Below, one piece after another: positions 1-11,628 of a stretch of DNA of 37,715 bases; position 1 is the first letter of the stretch; the number at the start of each line of letters is the position of its first letter. The DNA lies in contig JANYHK010000127.1 of assembly GCA_025359105.1 (NCBI GenBank), positions 1 through 37,715 of the forward strand, written 5' to 3'. The position numbers and the translations under genes are program-made. Source of the stretch: Myxococcales bacterium. Lineage in GTDB: Bacteria > Myxococcota_A > Polyangia > Polyangiales > Polyangiaceae. Under the pieces are notes generated by a model that was given only the letters and a program-made list of their open reading frames with translations, was not told the origin of the DNA and did not search any database.

Positions 1-1604
1 GACACGGACGGTGCCGCCGCGCCCAGGTACGCGAGCTCGCCGTCGTGCTCGATGGCGATGCGCTGGGCGATGGCGAGGCCCAGGCCGGTTCCGTGGGACT
101 TGGTGGTGGCGTAGGGCTCGAAGAGGCGGGCCGCGAACTCCTGGGGCACGCCGGGGCCGTCGTCGGCGACGGTGATCGCGACGTGCTCGGCGCCCTGGGT
201 GGACGCGCTGAGGGTGACCTCGCCGCCGCCCTGGGCCTTCACGGCGTCGACGGCGTTCTGCACCAGGTTGGTGAGGACCTGGACGATCTGGTCGCGATCG
301 GCGCGAATGCGGGGCAGGGCGCGGGGCCCTTGCTGGAGGAGCCTCACGTCGTCGCCGGCGGCGGCGCGATGGAGCTGCACGACGTCGCGCACGACCTCGT
401 CGACGTCGACCTCCTGGGGCCGCGGGGCCGGCAGGCGGGCGAAGCGCGTGAACTCGGTGACGATGTCGCTGATGCGGTGGACCTCGTCGAGGACGGTGCG
501 CGTCGCCTCGTCGAAGTACTCGTCGAACGCCGGATCGTCACGCGCGCGCAGGCGGCGCAGCGTCTCGACGGCCGCGCGGATCGGAGCGAGGGGGTTTTTG
601 ATCTCGTGGGCGACGCGGCGCGCGACCTCGCGCCACGCAGCGACGCGGCTGGTCGCGGCGAGGCGGCGTCGGGTGGCGGCGAGATCCTCGAGCATCTTGT
701 CGAACGCGCGGGTCAAGTCCGCGATCTCGCCGGAGCCGCGCACGCGGATGGGGCGCGCCTGATCGGTCGCGACCTTGCGCGCCTCCTCGGCGAGCTCGGC
801 GATGGGGCGCCCGATGCGGCGCGCGAAGACGATCGCGAGCAAGAGGGCCCCGAGGCTCGAGCCGACGACCGCGGTGAGGACTGCCTTGTCGATCTGCCGG
901 AGGTTCTCGTAGAGCTGCGTCTTGGGCTTGGCGACGACGAGCGGCGCCTTCACGCCGGCGGCGTCGGTGAAGTTGCACGTCGCGACGGCGGTGTTCTCGG
1001 TGGCGGCGGGGGCGGTACCCAGCGTGACCTTCACGTCGAGCACCTTGCCGAACCGCTCGAGCAGAGGCGGCAGGTGGTGCGCGCCGACGAACCCGATCGC
1101 GCGCCCGCCGGGGAGCTTGTGGGTGCAGCGCGCGACGAGGGCGGGTTTGCCGTCGAGCCGCAGCGCATAGTGGGTCGCATCGCCTTCGAGCGCGCGCGCG
1201 ACGTCTGCGCGCGGCGCACCGAAGAAGGCTTGCGGGTACGCGCCGATGACGTCCCCCTGGCTGGTCGCGAGCATCAGCTCGTCGAGGCCGAACGCGACGC
1301 GCTGGCGCGGGACGATCCAGCTGTAGCCGAGGATCATGTTCTCGAGCTCGTCACCGCGCTCGATGGCGACGGCGACGCGATCGACGAGCTCGCCGCCGTC
1401 GCACGCGTTGGCGACGAGCCGGCGATCCAGCTCCCCCTGGCGATCGAGCTCGACGCGCACGTTCGTGCACGCCTTCTCGACCTCGCGGTAGTAGCGCGCG
1501 GTCTCCGCGTCGCGACGGTTCTGGCGCACGTACCACCCGAGACCGCCCGTCGACAGCGCCGCGAAGAGGAGGAACGCGAGCACGAACCGGTAGAAGAGCT
1601 TCAC
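1..1604 (-). CDS. NtrY-like sensor histidine kinase (C-terminus cut by window edge)
   Basis: Membrane two-component sensor kinase expected to autophosphorylate on His and pass phosphate to a response regulator not in the window. About 534 codons are visible from a GTG start. Domains in order: TM1 at about residues 7-24; an extracytoplasmic sensor region; TM2 at about 240-262; HAMP-like segment beginning with RRIGRPI; HisKA with the H-box VAHEIKNPLAP near residue 332; and an HATPase domain with N-box NLVQNAVDA (about 446), G1 DDGPGVP (about 479) and G2 GTGLGLAI (about 505). The stretch AWREVARRVAHEIKNPL is typical of NtrY-type kinases. The start lies 4 bp after the stop of the upstream binding-protein gene, so the two are probably co-transcribed and translationally linked. 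Only the extreme C-terminus is missing. The ligand is unknown. Confidence 0.9.
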   Translation of the reverse strand, partial: MKLFYRFVLAFLLFAALSTGGLGWYVRQNRRDAETARYYREVEKACTNVRVELDRQGELDRRLVANACDGGELVDRVAVAIERGDELENMILGYSWIVPRQRVAFGLDELMLATSQGDVIGAYPQAFFGAPRADVARALEGDATHYALRLDGKPALVARCTHKLPGGRAIGFVGAHHLPPLLERFGKVLDVKVTLGTAPAATENTAVATCNFTDAAGVKAPLVVAKPKTQLYENLRQIDKAVLTAVVGSSLGALLLAIVFARRIGRPIAELAEEARKVATDQARPIRVRGSGEIADLTRAFDKMLEDLAATRRRLAATSRVAAWREVARRVAHEIKNPLAPIRAAVETLRRLRARDDPAFDEYFDEATRTVLDEVHRISDIVTEFTRFARLPAPRPQEVDVDEVVRDVVQLHRAAAGDDVRLLQQGPRALPRIRADRDQIVQVLTNLVQNAVDAVKAQGGGEVTLSASTQGAEHVAITVADDGPGVPQEFAARLFEPYATTKSHGTGLGLAIAQRIAIEHDGELAYLGAAAPSV

Positions 1605-1608
1605 GCGT

Positions 1609-2967
1609 TCACTTCCTGCCCCGCGTCGTCGCGCCGAGGTCGAGGCCGAAGCCGCCGGCGCTCGTCGCCAGCGCGAGATCGGGGGCGCGGCCGCCCTGGA
1701 CGCGCGCCTCGCCGATGACGCCGGCGCGCATCGAGCGGGTGAGGGTCCGCACCGGCACGTCGCCGAGGCGCGGCGGGTGCTTCACCGTGTCCTCGGCCGC
1801 ACCGGGGTTGTCCGCCGTCGCGAGCGCGACCAGCGCGCCCAGTGTGCCGCGCTCCAGCGGACGCGCCAAATCGATGGCTAGCGGGAAATTACGGCTCGCC
1901 CTGCGCTGCGCGAGCTCCTGCGCGCCCACCGGCTTGGCGACGACCTCGTGCGCCGGGCGCGAGAGGATCGCGGCGACGCTCCGCGCGAGCTCCACGAGCC
2001 ACGGGCAATCGTCGCGCACGATGATCGTGCACGGTGGTCCGCCCCAGCCCTGCGGCGTCTCGGTGGGCCACGGCGCGCCGAGCGCCAGGTACGAGAGGCG
2101 CTGCGGCGGCAGCTCGTCGCACATGCGCTGCGCGACGCCTGGCGCGTCCCAGCCGGCCACGTCGCGACCGGTGAAGAGGAGCGCCCAGCCGACGTGCCCG
2201 GCGTCGAACGGCTTGGCGCCGGGGCGCGGCTCGTGCAGCCCCATGCCGAGCCAACCGACGTCGTCGGCGCCCGTCTCGAACGCGCGCAACGACTCGGCGA
2301 GATCGCCGCTCGGGCGCACGAACACCTCGTCGAGAAAGGCAGGGCCACGCGCGGCGAGCGGATTTCGTTGGAGGAGGAGCCCGTCGGCCCGGCGCTCGGC
2401 GCGGAAGGGTCCCGTACCGTCGGGCCAGGTCGTCGTGAAATTCGCCGGCACGATGGCGACGAGCGGCGACGCGAGCGCGCGGACGATCTTGGCCGGATCC
2501 TTCGCCAAGAAGAAGAGGGTCGTCTTTCCCTCGACGCGGGGCGTCGGCACCTCCGCCAGCCACGCCCGCGCACCGGCGGCGCGGGCGCGCGCGATCGAGA
2601 ACACGACGTCGCGCGCGTCGAGGGCGTGGCCACGGGCCGTCTTGAGGCCGCTGCGAAGCGTCACCTTGATGAGACCGCCGGCGTCTTCGGGCTCGGCCTC
2701 CGCGAGAACCGGGATGAATGCGCCGGCGGCGTCGCGCGCGTAAAGGGTGTCGAAGAGCGCCTCGCCGAGCAACGCGGCGCCGCCGTCGTCGATGCGGTGA
2801 GGATCGATCGCCCCCAGCGGCCAAGGCACGTGAAGGGTCACCCGCCCCCCGATCGCCGTACGCCCGCGCGCCGCCGCCGGCGCGGCCCCGCACGGCCCCA
2901 GCCAGGCGGCGGCGGCGATGCAGGAAAGGAGGGAACGGCGGCCAAGGAGCATGGAACGGGAAATCAT
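1609..2967 (-). CDS. Exported family-5 (peptide/nickel-type) solute-binding protein
   Basis: Periplasmic binding protein of the SBP_bac_5 (DppA/OppA/NikA) type, about 452 residues. The N-terminus has twin arginines (GRRSLLS) followed by a hydrophobic Ala-rich stretch, so Tat or Sec export is likely. The mature part carries family features: VTLHVPWPLGAIDPHRID near the start, GEALFDTLY, VTLRSGLKTARG, and GTGPFR in the middle (about residue 167). It is slightly shorter than typical family members (about 500-540 residues). No permease or ATPase genes lie beside it; instead it sits 4 bp upstream of a sensor histidine kinase, so a sensing role is more likely than uptake (inference). ATG at 2967 was chosen; the in-frame ATG at 2952 is an alternative. 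Neither has a clear Shine-Dalgarno sequence. Confidence 0.82.
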   Translation of the reverse strand: MISRSMLLGRRSLLSCIAAAAWLGPCGAAPAAARGRTAIGGRVTLHVPWPLGAIDPHRIDDGGAALLGEALFDTLYARDAAGAFIPVLAEAEPEDAGGLIKVTLRSGLKTARGHALDARDVVFSIARARAAGARAWLAEVPTPRVEGKTTLFFLAKDPAKIVRALASPLVAIVPANFTTTWPDGTGPFRAERRADGLLLQRNPLAARGPAFLDEVFVRPSGDLAESLRAFETGADDVGWLGMGLHEPRPGAKPFDAGHVGWALLFTGRDVAGWDAPGVAQRMCDELPPQRLSYLALGAPWPTETPQGWGGPPCTIIVRDDCPWLVELARSVAAILSRPAHEVVAKPVGAQELAQRRASRNFPLAIDLARPLERGTLGALVALATADNPGAAEDTVKHPPRLGDVPVRTLTRSMRAGVIGEARVQGGRAPDLALATSAGGFGLDLGATTRGRK

Positions 2968-3054
2968 CGCGCAAATTGGCCCCGAAGCCCAAACGCGCGT
3001 CACGGATGGGGTTCTTCCCGAAGGGCGCGGGTTTCGATACCTTGAGCCGGAGGG

Positions 3055-5826
<2,772 letters not shown>

Positions 5827-5871
5827 GGCGCGGGGCTTGACGTCGCGTCGCGCCCCGACGACGGTGCGGCG

Positions 5872-6576
5872 ATGGCCACCAAGAAAGAATCGGCGTCCCT
5901 CCGCGGCGCGAAGCTCATCAAGAAGGCGATCGACTCGGCGAAGGAGAGCATCCTGACGTCGCCCGAACCCGTCGCGACCGCCAAGAAGCTGAAGCTCCCG
6001 AACGGCGACCCGATCTCGCCCGCGATGAAGGAGCTCCTGGCCTTCGACGGCGAGTGGCTCGGGATCGGCTACGACGAGGACGAGCACGAGGTCGAGGCGA
6101 TGTCGCTGGAAGAGGTCATCGAAGAGACCTTCGGCGAAGAGGCCGTGCCCGCGTTCGCCGAGGCGTTCGAAGTCTTCTCGGACGACTGCGTCTTTTTCCA
6201 GGCCGAGGTCGCCACCCCGGCGTGCCTGTACGTGGGCACCCCCGACGACGCTGGCGAGTACCCTGTCCTCCAGTTCACGTTCGCCGACGGCGTCGCGAAG
6301 ATCGGCGGCTTCGTGCCGTTCGACGTATGGGCGGCGCAGGAGCTCGGCGGCCTCGAGCGCAGCAAGAAGATCGGCGACGTGCCCGCGCCGTACGACACGC
6401 TCCGTCAGGCGATCGCGGACGAGAACGGCGACGGGCGCCTCGTGTTCACGCCGAAGGCAGGCGACGGCGAGGGGCGCGACAAGGACGAAGACGAGGACGA
6501 AGACGAAGACGAGGACGAGGACGAGGACAAGGACGAGGACAAGGACGAGGACGAGAGCGAAGAGGAGAGCGACTGA
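5872..6576 (+). CDS. Hypothetical protein with acidic Asp/Glu repeat tail (possible SUKH-like fold)
   Basis: A 234-residue soluble protein lacking a signal peptide. The N-terminus is Lys-rich (KKES, LIKKAID). The middle (about 45-170) contains ISPAMKELLAFDGEWLGIGYDEDE and FVPFDVWAAQELG, loosely reminiscent of SMI1/KNR4 (SUKH) proteins, but I am not certain of that assignment. The last 35 or so residues are almost only Asp and Glu with interspersed Lys, encoded by a GACGAN hexanucleotide repeat. It follows the TPR kinase by 45 bp on the same strand and is likely co-transcribed, so it could be a partner or substrate (inference). It converges on the FG-GAP gene with a 6-bp gap. Confidence 0.7.
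   Translation: MATKKESASLRGAKLIKKAIDSAKESILTSPEPVATAKKLKLPNGDPISPAMKELLAFDGEWLGIGYDEDEHEVEAMSLEEVIEETFGEEAVPAFAEAFEVFSDDCVFFQAEVATPACLYVGTPDDAGEYPVLQFTFADGVAKIGGFVPFDVWAAQELGGLERSKKIGDVPAPYDTLRQAIADENGDGRLVFTPKAGDGEGRDKDEDEDEDEDEDEDEDKDEDKDEDESEEESD
6478..6561 (+). repeat. GACGAN hexanucleotide repeat encoding an acidic tail
   Basis: About 14 tandem copies of GACGAG/GACGAA/GACAAG, read in frame as Asp-Glu or Asp-Lys pairs at the C-terminus of the preceding gene's product. Unit length is a multiple of three, so copy-number change keeps the frame. Confidence 0.85.
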
Positions 6577-6582
6577 CGGCGG

Positions 6583-7890
6583 TCAGCGCCACAGCCAGAG
6601 CTCGCCGCCGACCACGGCGACCACGGAAGGTACGCCGCGCACCTCCGGCGGGCACACACCGACCGCCCGGACGCCGTTCGGCGCGGGGAGCCTGGCGCGC
6701 GCGCGGAGCCCCTGCGGGGTCCACGACGAGACGGTGAGGGCGTCGTCGCCGACGTCGCTCGTGGTGACGATCTCGGGCACTCCGTCGAGATCCAGATCGC
6801 CGACAGCCACCTGCGCGCCTGCTCCTTCGATCGAGAGCGACTGCTCGCCGAAGCGGATCCGCAGCTTCCCTCCGGGCTCGCGATCGACCCAGATCGGCTT
6901 CACCGAGCCGTCGCGCTGGACGATGTCGGCGCCCGCGAAGGCGTCGAACTTCCTACCAGGCGGCGACGCGAGCACGACAGGGCGCGCCTCTTCCTTCGGC
7001 GCGCACGCGGTGACGTCCCCTTCGAAGATCTGCGACTCGGGGCTCGCGTGCGCGCACCCGCCACCCTGCCCGAGCGGTACCGGGATGCCCGTGAAGGGCG
7101 CGGACGGGAGGAGGCCGGCGTCGAGGCGCACGCCGCCGCGATCGGTGGTGGCGACGAGCAGCGCGCCAGGGCCACGGAAGACCGCGCCGGCGAGCGGGTC
7201 GCGGAGCGGAACGCTCGCGTGCGGCGAGAGAGAAGCCCACGGCGCGGCGCGACCAACGACGAGCTTGCCGGCCTTGACGTGACCGAGCGCCACGCGCGCC
7301 CGCGAGACGAGCGCGACCTCCATACCGCCGTCGCCGTCGAGGTCTCCGCAGGCGACGGCGAGCACCTCGCCCTCCTCGTGCCGCACTTTGTGCAGGCTCG
7401 CCTGCTCGAGGAGGACCGGCGTCAAGAACGCGCGCACCTCGGCGTCGATGGCTCCGGCGGCGTACGCGTGCGCGAGGGGAGCCGGCGCGGCGATGCGCAC
7501 GCGGTCCCACCCGTTTGCCATCGACGGGTAGAGATCGGCCGTCACCCTCACCTCCCCCTTCGCGAGCTCGACGTGCAAGAACACGAGCGCGCCCGCCTTC
7601 CCCGCCGTCGCGCGCGCGGTCGCGAGCGTCTCCGCCTTGCCGTGCGGCCGCGCGGCACCACCTATCTTGCCGGCGACGAGCTGCGCGACGCGCACGCTTA
7701 GCTCGTCGCCTTTCGGCGCCGTCTGATCGGTCACGAGCGGCGACGCGACCACGACGGCCGACGGCGGCAGCGCCCCCAGCCCCTTCACGATCTCCGGCGC
7801 GACCGCCCCCAGCGCGCTCGACGCGGACGCGGGGCGCGGCATCGCGAGACCGGCGAACGAAACCCCGAGCGCGCCCGCAACGCGCCACAT
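6583..7890 (-). CDS. Exported protein with FG-GAP/VCBS-type calcium-binding repeats
   Basis: A 435-residue protein starting MWRVAGALGVSFAG, with a signal peptide ending at about ASA (residue 24). The N-terminal third (ALPPSAVVVASPLVTDQ...) looks like a small alpha/beta domain. Further on are Asp-rich loops DLDGDGGMEVAL and DLDLDGVPEIVT, the signature of FG-GAP/VCBS (integrin-alpha-like) repeats that bind calcium and form beta-propellers. An upstream extension exists in the same frame, but it would overlap the PBP gene; ATG at 7890 begins directly with a good signal sequence and lies 19 bp after the PBP stop. It is the last gene of the kinase-PBP operon, suggesting an envelope role (inference). 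Function unknown. Confidence 0.78.
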   Translation of the reverse strand: MWRVAGALGVSFAGLAMPRPASASSALGAVAPEIVKGLGALPPSAVVVASPLVTDQTAPKGDELSVRVAQLVAGKIGGAARPHGKAETLATARATAGKAGALVFLHVELAKGEVRVTADLYPSMANGWDRVRIAAPAPLAHAYAAGAIDAEVRAFLTPVLLEQASLHKVRHEEGEVLAVACGDLDGDGGMEVALVSRARVALGHVKAGKLVVGRAAPWASLSPHASVPLRDPLAGAVFRGPGALLVATTDRGGVRLDAGLLPSAPFTGIPVPLGQGGGCAHASPESQIFEGDVTACAPKEEARPVVLASPPGRKFDAFAGADIVQRDGSVKPIWVDREPGGKLRIRFGEQSLSIEGAGAQVAVGDLDLDGVPEIVTTSDVGDDALTVSSWTPQGLRARARLPAPNGVRAVGVCPPEVRGVPSVVAVVGGELWLWR

Positions 7891-7909
7891 CGCGCGCGCC
7901 GTGCGCCCA

Positions 7910-10405
7910 CTACTGCCCTGCGTTCGCGTCCTCGGTTCCAGCATCCGGTACATAGGGCGCGCTCACCTCCGTCGGCTCGGTACCGGCGAGGAAGACCTCG
8001 TCGATGGCGTCCGGATCGTCGGGATAGGCGAGCTTGCCCGAGTGCTTGTCGATGCTAACCGTGACGACCCCCGCCGCGCGTGGGAATTCGCTCGGGGGCT
8101 TGTGCTCGTGGGCGGCGCGCATGAAGGCAATCCACGCCGGGAGGGCGGTTCCGCCGCCGGTCTCGGCGCCGCCGAGGGGACGCCCGTCGTCGTAGCCGAC
8201 CCACGTGCAGGCGGCGGTTTCGGTGGAGTAGCCGGCGAACCAGGTGTCCTTCGACTGGTTGCTCGTGCCGGTCTTGCCCGCGAGCGGTCGCTTGAGCTCG
8301 CGGGCCTTGGCACCGGTGCCGTGGTCGACGACGCTGGTGAGCATGCTCGTCACCACGTACGCCTCGGCCTCGTCGAGGACGCGGTGGGGCGGCGCGAGGG
8401 GCTTCAGCTCCACGTCCTTGCCGTCGGGCCCGACGATGCGGGTGATCACGCGCGGCGGCTCGTACATACCGCCGGCGGCGAAGGTCGAGTACGCGGCGCA
8501 CAGGTCCATCGGCGAGACCTCGTAGCTCCCGAGCGCCAGCGACAGATCGGGCTTGAGCGCCGAGGTGATGCCGAGGGACTGCGCCCAGGGCACCACGTTG
8601 CCCGGCCCCACGTCGTCGAGCACGCGCACGGCGACGACGTTGACCGAGTTGGCGAGCGCCTCGCGTAGCCGTAACGGATCGTGGCCGGTCCAGCCCTCGT
8701 AGTTGCTCGGCTTGTAGCCGCCGGCGAACGTCTCGGGGTTCACGTCGACGAGGGTGGCGGGCGTGTAGCGCCGCGAGTGGATCGCGTACGAGTAGACGAT
8801 GGGTTTGAACGTCGAGCCCGGCTGGCGACGCGACGTCGTCGCGCGGTCCAGCCCCCCTTGCGCCGCCTCGTAGTTGCCGATGAGCGCGAGGATATGGCGC
8901 GTACGCACGTCGACCGCGACGAAGGCGCCTTCCGGTCCCGACTCGAGGCGGAGCGGCGTCTTGGAGACCGGCGCGCCGGCGTCCGCGCCGAACGAGGCGC
9001 CGGTGTTGGGCGGCGGCGCCAGCAGGCTCACCCGCACATGCGCGCCCTGCGGCGCAAACGCGGTCGGCGCGAGCTTGTCGGGGTTGTAGCGCTCGTAGTC
9101 GGCGAGGCGCACCGTGCCGAGGAGCGTGCCCACGCGCACGTCGAACGTGCCGTCGACGTCGCTCCCGCCGACGACCGTGCCCACCAGCACCTTGTGGGAC
9201 TCGAACGCCGGCGTCCCCTCGAAGAGCGGCCCGAACGGCGGCGGCGCAACCCTCGGCGGCCTGCCCTTGCCACTGCTCGCCAGCGCGGCCGGTGCCTTCA
9301 GCGGGCCGGCGAGCCCGTGGCGCTTGTCGTACGCGGCGAGGTTGTCGCGGACGGCCTTGCGCGCCGCGGCCTGGAGGCGCGGGTCGATGGTCGTCGTGAT
9401 GGTGAACCCACCGCGCGCGGCGCGCGACGGCTCGAGATCGTGCAGCATCCGGCGGGCGAGCTCCACGACCTCGGGCGCGAGCTCGTTCGAGGCTTCGACG
9501 CCCGGCGACAACCGCACCGGCTCGTCCTTGGCCGCGTCGTATTGCGCGTCGTTCAGGAAGCCCTTCTCGTGCATCTGGCCGAGCACGAAGGCGCGTCGGG
9601 CCAGCGCGCGCTTGAGATCGCGCCGCGGCGAGTAGATCTCCGGTCCCGCGGGGAGCCCGGCGAGCATCGCGGCCTCGGCGATGGTGAGCTCCTTGGCGCT
9701 CTTTCCGAACGTCCCGCGCCCCGCCTCTTCGATGCCGTAGCGACCGTGTCCGAAGTAGATGTGGTTCAAGTAGAGCTCGAGGATCTCGTCCTTCGTGAGC
9801 TCCTGCTCGAGGCGGCGCGCGAGCAGGGCCTCGCGGATCTTGCGCCGGTAGGTGCGCTCGGGATCGAGCAGCAGGTTCTTCACGACCTGCTGCGTGATGG
9901 TGGAGCCGCCCTGACGCGTGCGGCGAGCGCGCATGTTCACGACGAGCGCGCGAAGGATGCCCCAGTAGTTGAGCCCCTCGTGCTCGTAGAAGCCAGCGTC
10001 CTCCGCGGCCAGCACGGCGAGCTTCACGTGCGCGGGCAGATCCTTGACGGCGACGACGGTGCGCCGCTCCGTGAAGAGCTCGGCCAGGAGCGTGCCGTCG
10101 CGGGCCAACACCCGGGTCGTCTGCGACGGGTGGTAGCTCGCGCGCATGTCCGCGACGCTCGGAAGGTCGGCCTCGTAGTGCTTGATGGCGGCGATGGCGC
10201 CGACCGCACCCACGAGCGACAGCACGAGCGTGACGAGGGCGAGCCGCTTGGTCCAGAGGAGCGCGACGGCGAGAGCTCGACGCGCTCGTGACGCCGGCGG
10301 GACCTTCACGGGCCCCTTGGGCCCAGCCTTCAGTCCAACCTCGAGCCCTTCCTTCGGCGCGTCCTTGGGCATGATCTCCTTGGGGGGAACGCTGGAGCTC
10401 GCCAC
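7910..10405 (-). CDS. Class A penicillin-binding protein (PBP1A-type transglycosylase/transpeptidase)
   Basis: Bifunctional peptidoglycan synthase of 831 residues. It has a cytoplasmic Lys/Pro-rich N-terminus, a TM helix at about 52-75, and a GT51 glycosyltransferase domain with catalytic Glu in AAEDAGFYEHEG (about 133) and GGSTITQQVVKN (about 165). An OB-like insert follows, then the transpeptidase with the SxxK motif in PGSTFKP (about 530), SVN in ANSVNVVAVRV (about 590) and KTGTS (about 710). All catalytic motifs are intact and the length is normal for the family. The GTG start at 10405 is 22 bp after the kinase stop; the in-frame ATG at 10372, preceded by AAGGAG, is an alternative. Genetic linkage to a Ser/Thr kinase suggests phosphorylation control of wall synthesis (inference). 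Confidence 0.95.
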   Translation of the reverse strand: MASSSVPPKEIMPKDAPKEGLEVGLKAGPKGPVKVPPASRARRALAVALLWTKRLALVTLVLSLVGAVGAIAAIKHYEADLPSVADMRASYHPSQTTRVLARDGTLLAELFTERRTVVAVKDLPAHVKLAVLAAEDAGFYEHEGLNYWGILRALVVNMRARRTRQGGSTITQQVVKNLLLDPERTYRRKIREALLARRLEQELTKDEILELYLNHIYFGHGRYGIEEAGRGTFGKSAKELTIAEAAMLAGLPAGPEIYSPRRDLKRALARRAFVLGQMHEKGFLNDAQYDAAKDEPVRLSPGVEASNELAPEVVELARRMLHDLEPSRAARGGFTITTTIDPRLQAAARKAVRDNLAAYDKRHGLAGPLKAPAALASSGKGRPPRVAPPPFGPLFEGTPAFESHKVLVGTVVGGSDVDGTFDVRVGTLLGTVRLADYERYNPDKLAPTAFAPQGAHVRVSLLAPPPNTGASFGADAGAPVSKTPLRLESGPEGAFVAVDVRTRHILALIGNYEAAQGGLDRATTSRRQPGSTFKPIVYSYAIHSRRYTPATLVDVNPETFAGGYKPSNYEGWTGHDPLRLREALANSVNVVAVRVLDDVGPGNVVPWAQSLGITSALKPDLSLALGSYEVSPMDLCAAYSTFAAGGMYEPPRVITRIVGPDGKDVELKPLAPPHRVLDEAEAYVVTSMLTSVVDHGTGAKARELKRPLAGKTGTSNQSKDTWFAGYSTETAACTWVGYDDGRPLGGAETGGGTALPAWIAFMRAAHEHKPPSEFPRAAGVVTVSIDKHSGKLAYPDDPDAIDEVFLAGTEPTEVSAPYVPDAGTEDANAGQ

Positions 10406-10427
10406 GGCCTTCCGCGCCTCTTCCGCG

Positions 10428-11588
10428 TCAGCGAACGAACTTCATCACGATGACGGCGAGCATGGCGCCGACGACGAGGAACGCCAGCCCCACGCCCACG
10501 AGCAGCCCCATCGACGCGCGCGCCGGCACCCCCGCCGGACGCCTAGGCAGCGGCGACGACGGCGAGCTCTGCGGAATGTGCACCGCCGTCGCGGCCTTCG
10601 TGTCGCTCGGCGTCGCCTTGGGGACGGCCTGCCGCCCTTGCTCCCCCTGCGCCGGCGCGGCGGCCACGTTCGACCCCGCAGGTGCAACGAGGTGCGGCGG
10701 GAGCTCGGTCGCGCCGCGGAGCACGCACTGCATCGCTTCGGCGAAATCCGCGGCCGACGCGTAGCGATCCTCGGACTTCTTCGACAGAGCGCGGGCGATG
10801 ACCGGCCAGAGCAGCGGCGGAAACGTCTTGCCCGGCGCGCGATCGGCGATGGGGATGGGCGCCGTCGTGACGTGGAGCTGGATGTACTCCATCGCCGTCT
10901 TCGCATCGAACGGGAGCTTGCCGGTCAGGACCTCGTACAGGATGACGGCGAGCGAGTAGATGTCGCTCGCCGCGTTGAGCGTCTTTCCCTGCGCCTGCTC
11001 CGGGCTCATGAACTCCGGCGTCCCGAAGACCATCCCCTCCTGGGTGAGGATGAGCGAACCCGGGCGCATCTCGCGCTCGGTCACCTTCGCGAGCCCGAAG
11101 TCGAGGACCTTGGCGGAGTCTTTGATTCCGCCCTGCGTGCAAATGAAGATGTTCTCGGGCTTCAGATCGCGGTGAATGATGCCCTGCTTGTGCGCCTCGT
11201 CGAGCGCGCCGCACGCCTGGATGAGGATGGGCAGCGCCCGCTCCACCGGCAGCGGCCCCTCGCTGCGCACGGTCTGGTTCAGGTTCTTCCCGTCCAGGTA
11301 CTCCATGATGATGTAGAGCGAGCCATCCTCGAGCTCGCCGTACAGGAAGACCTTCACCGTGTTCGGGTGGGTCAGGTGGCTCATCGCCCGCGCCTCGCGG
11401 CGGAAGCGGCTGACGAGGTCCTTGCGGTTCGTGAGCTTGGGGTGGAGGACCTTCACCGCCACCATGCGGTTCATGTCCCGCTGGAGCGCCTTGTAGACGC
11501 TCCCCATCCCGCCAGAGCCGATCTTCTGGAGGACCTGGAACTGGCCGTTCAGGATGTCCCGGCCGATGAACGTGTCCTGCGGGCGCAC
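10428..11588 (-). CDS. Tail-anchored Ser/Thr protein kinase
   Basis: Kinase of about 386 residues from GTG 11588 (VRPQDTFIGRDILNGQFQ). Motifs: GSGGMGSVYKA glycine loop, VAVKVL lysine, IIHRDLKPENIF, DFGLAK, GTPEFMSPEQ and SDIYSLAVILYEV. A Pro/Ala/Ser linker follows, and the C-terminus ends with a single TM helix (GLLVGVGLAFLVVGAMLAVIV) and only a few residues beyond it, so the enzyme is anchored by its tail with the kinase in the cytoplasm and no sensor domain outside. It heads the operon with PBP1A and the FG-GAP gene and is divergent from pgeF with 40 bp between starts. The frame remains open upstream to 11672, but that would overlap pgeF. Confidence 0.92.
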   Translation of the reverse strand: MRPQDTFIGRDILNGQFQVLQKIGSGGMGSVYKALQRDMNRMVAVKVLHPKLTNRKDLVSRFRREARAMSHLTHPNTVKVFLYGELEDGSLYIIMEYLDGKNLNQTVRSEGPLPVERALPILIQACGALDEAHKQGIIHRDLKPENIFICTQGGIKDSAKVLDFGLAKVTEREMRPGSLILTQEGMVFGTPEFMSPEQAQGKTLNAASDIYSLAVILYEVLTGKLPFDAKTAMEYIQLHVTTAPIPIADRAPGKTFPPLLWPVIARALSKKSEDRYASAADFAEAMQCVLRGATELPPHLVAPAGSNVAAAPAQGEQGRQAVPKATPSDTKAATAVHIPQSSPSSPLPRRPAGVPARASMGLLVGVGLAFLVVGAMLAVIVMKFVR

Positions 11589-11628
11589 GAGGCGTCCGTG
11601 ATAACACGCTTTTGCCGGAGGTTCGACC

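Noticed and set aside
45-1718. Long plus-strand open frame opposite the sensor kinase
   Set aside because: Composition is typical of antisense reading of GC-rich DNA (Arg, Ala, Asp, Gly, Val runs), while the minus strand encodes a clear histidine kinase with all motifs.
8681-10291. 536-codon plus open frame opposite PBP1A
   Set aside because: Mirror of the PBP codons; the minus frame carries all catalytic motifs.
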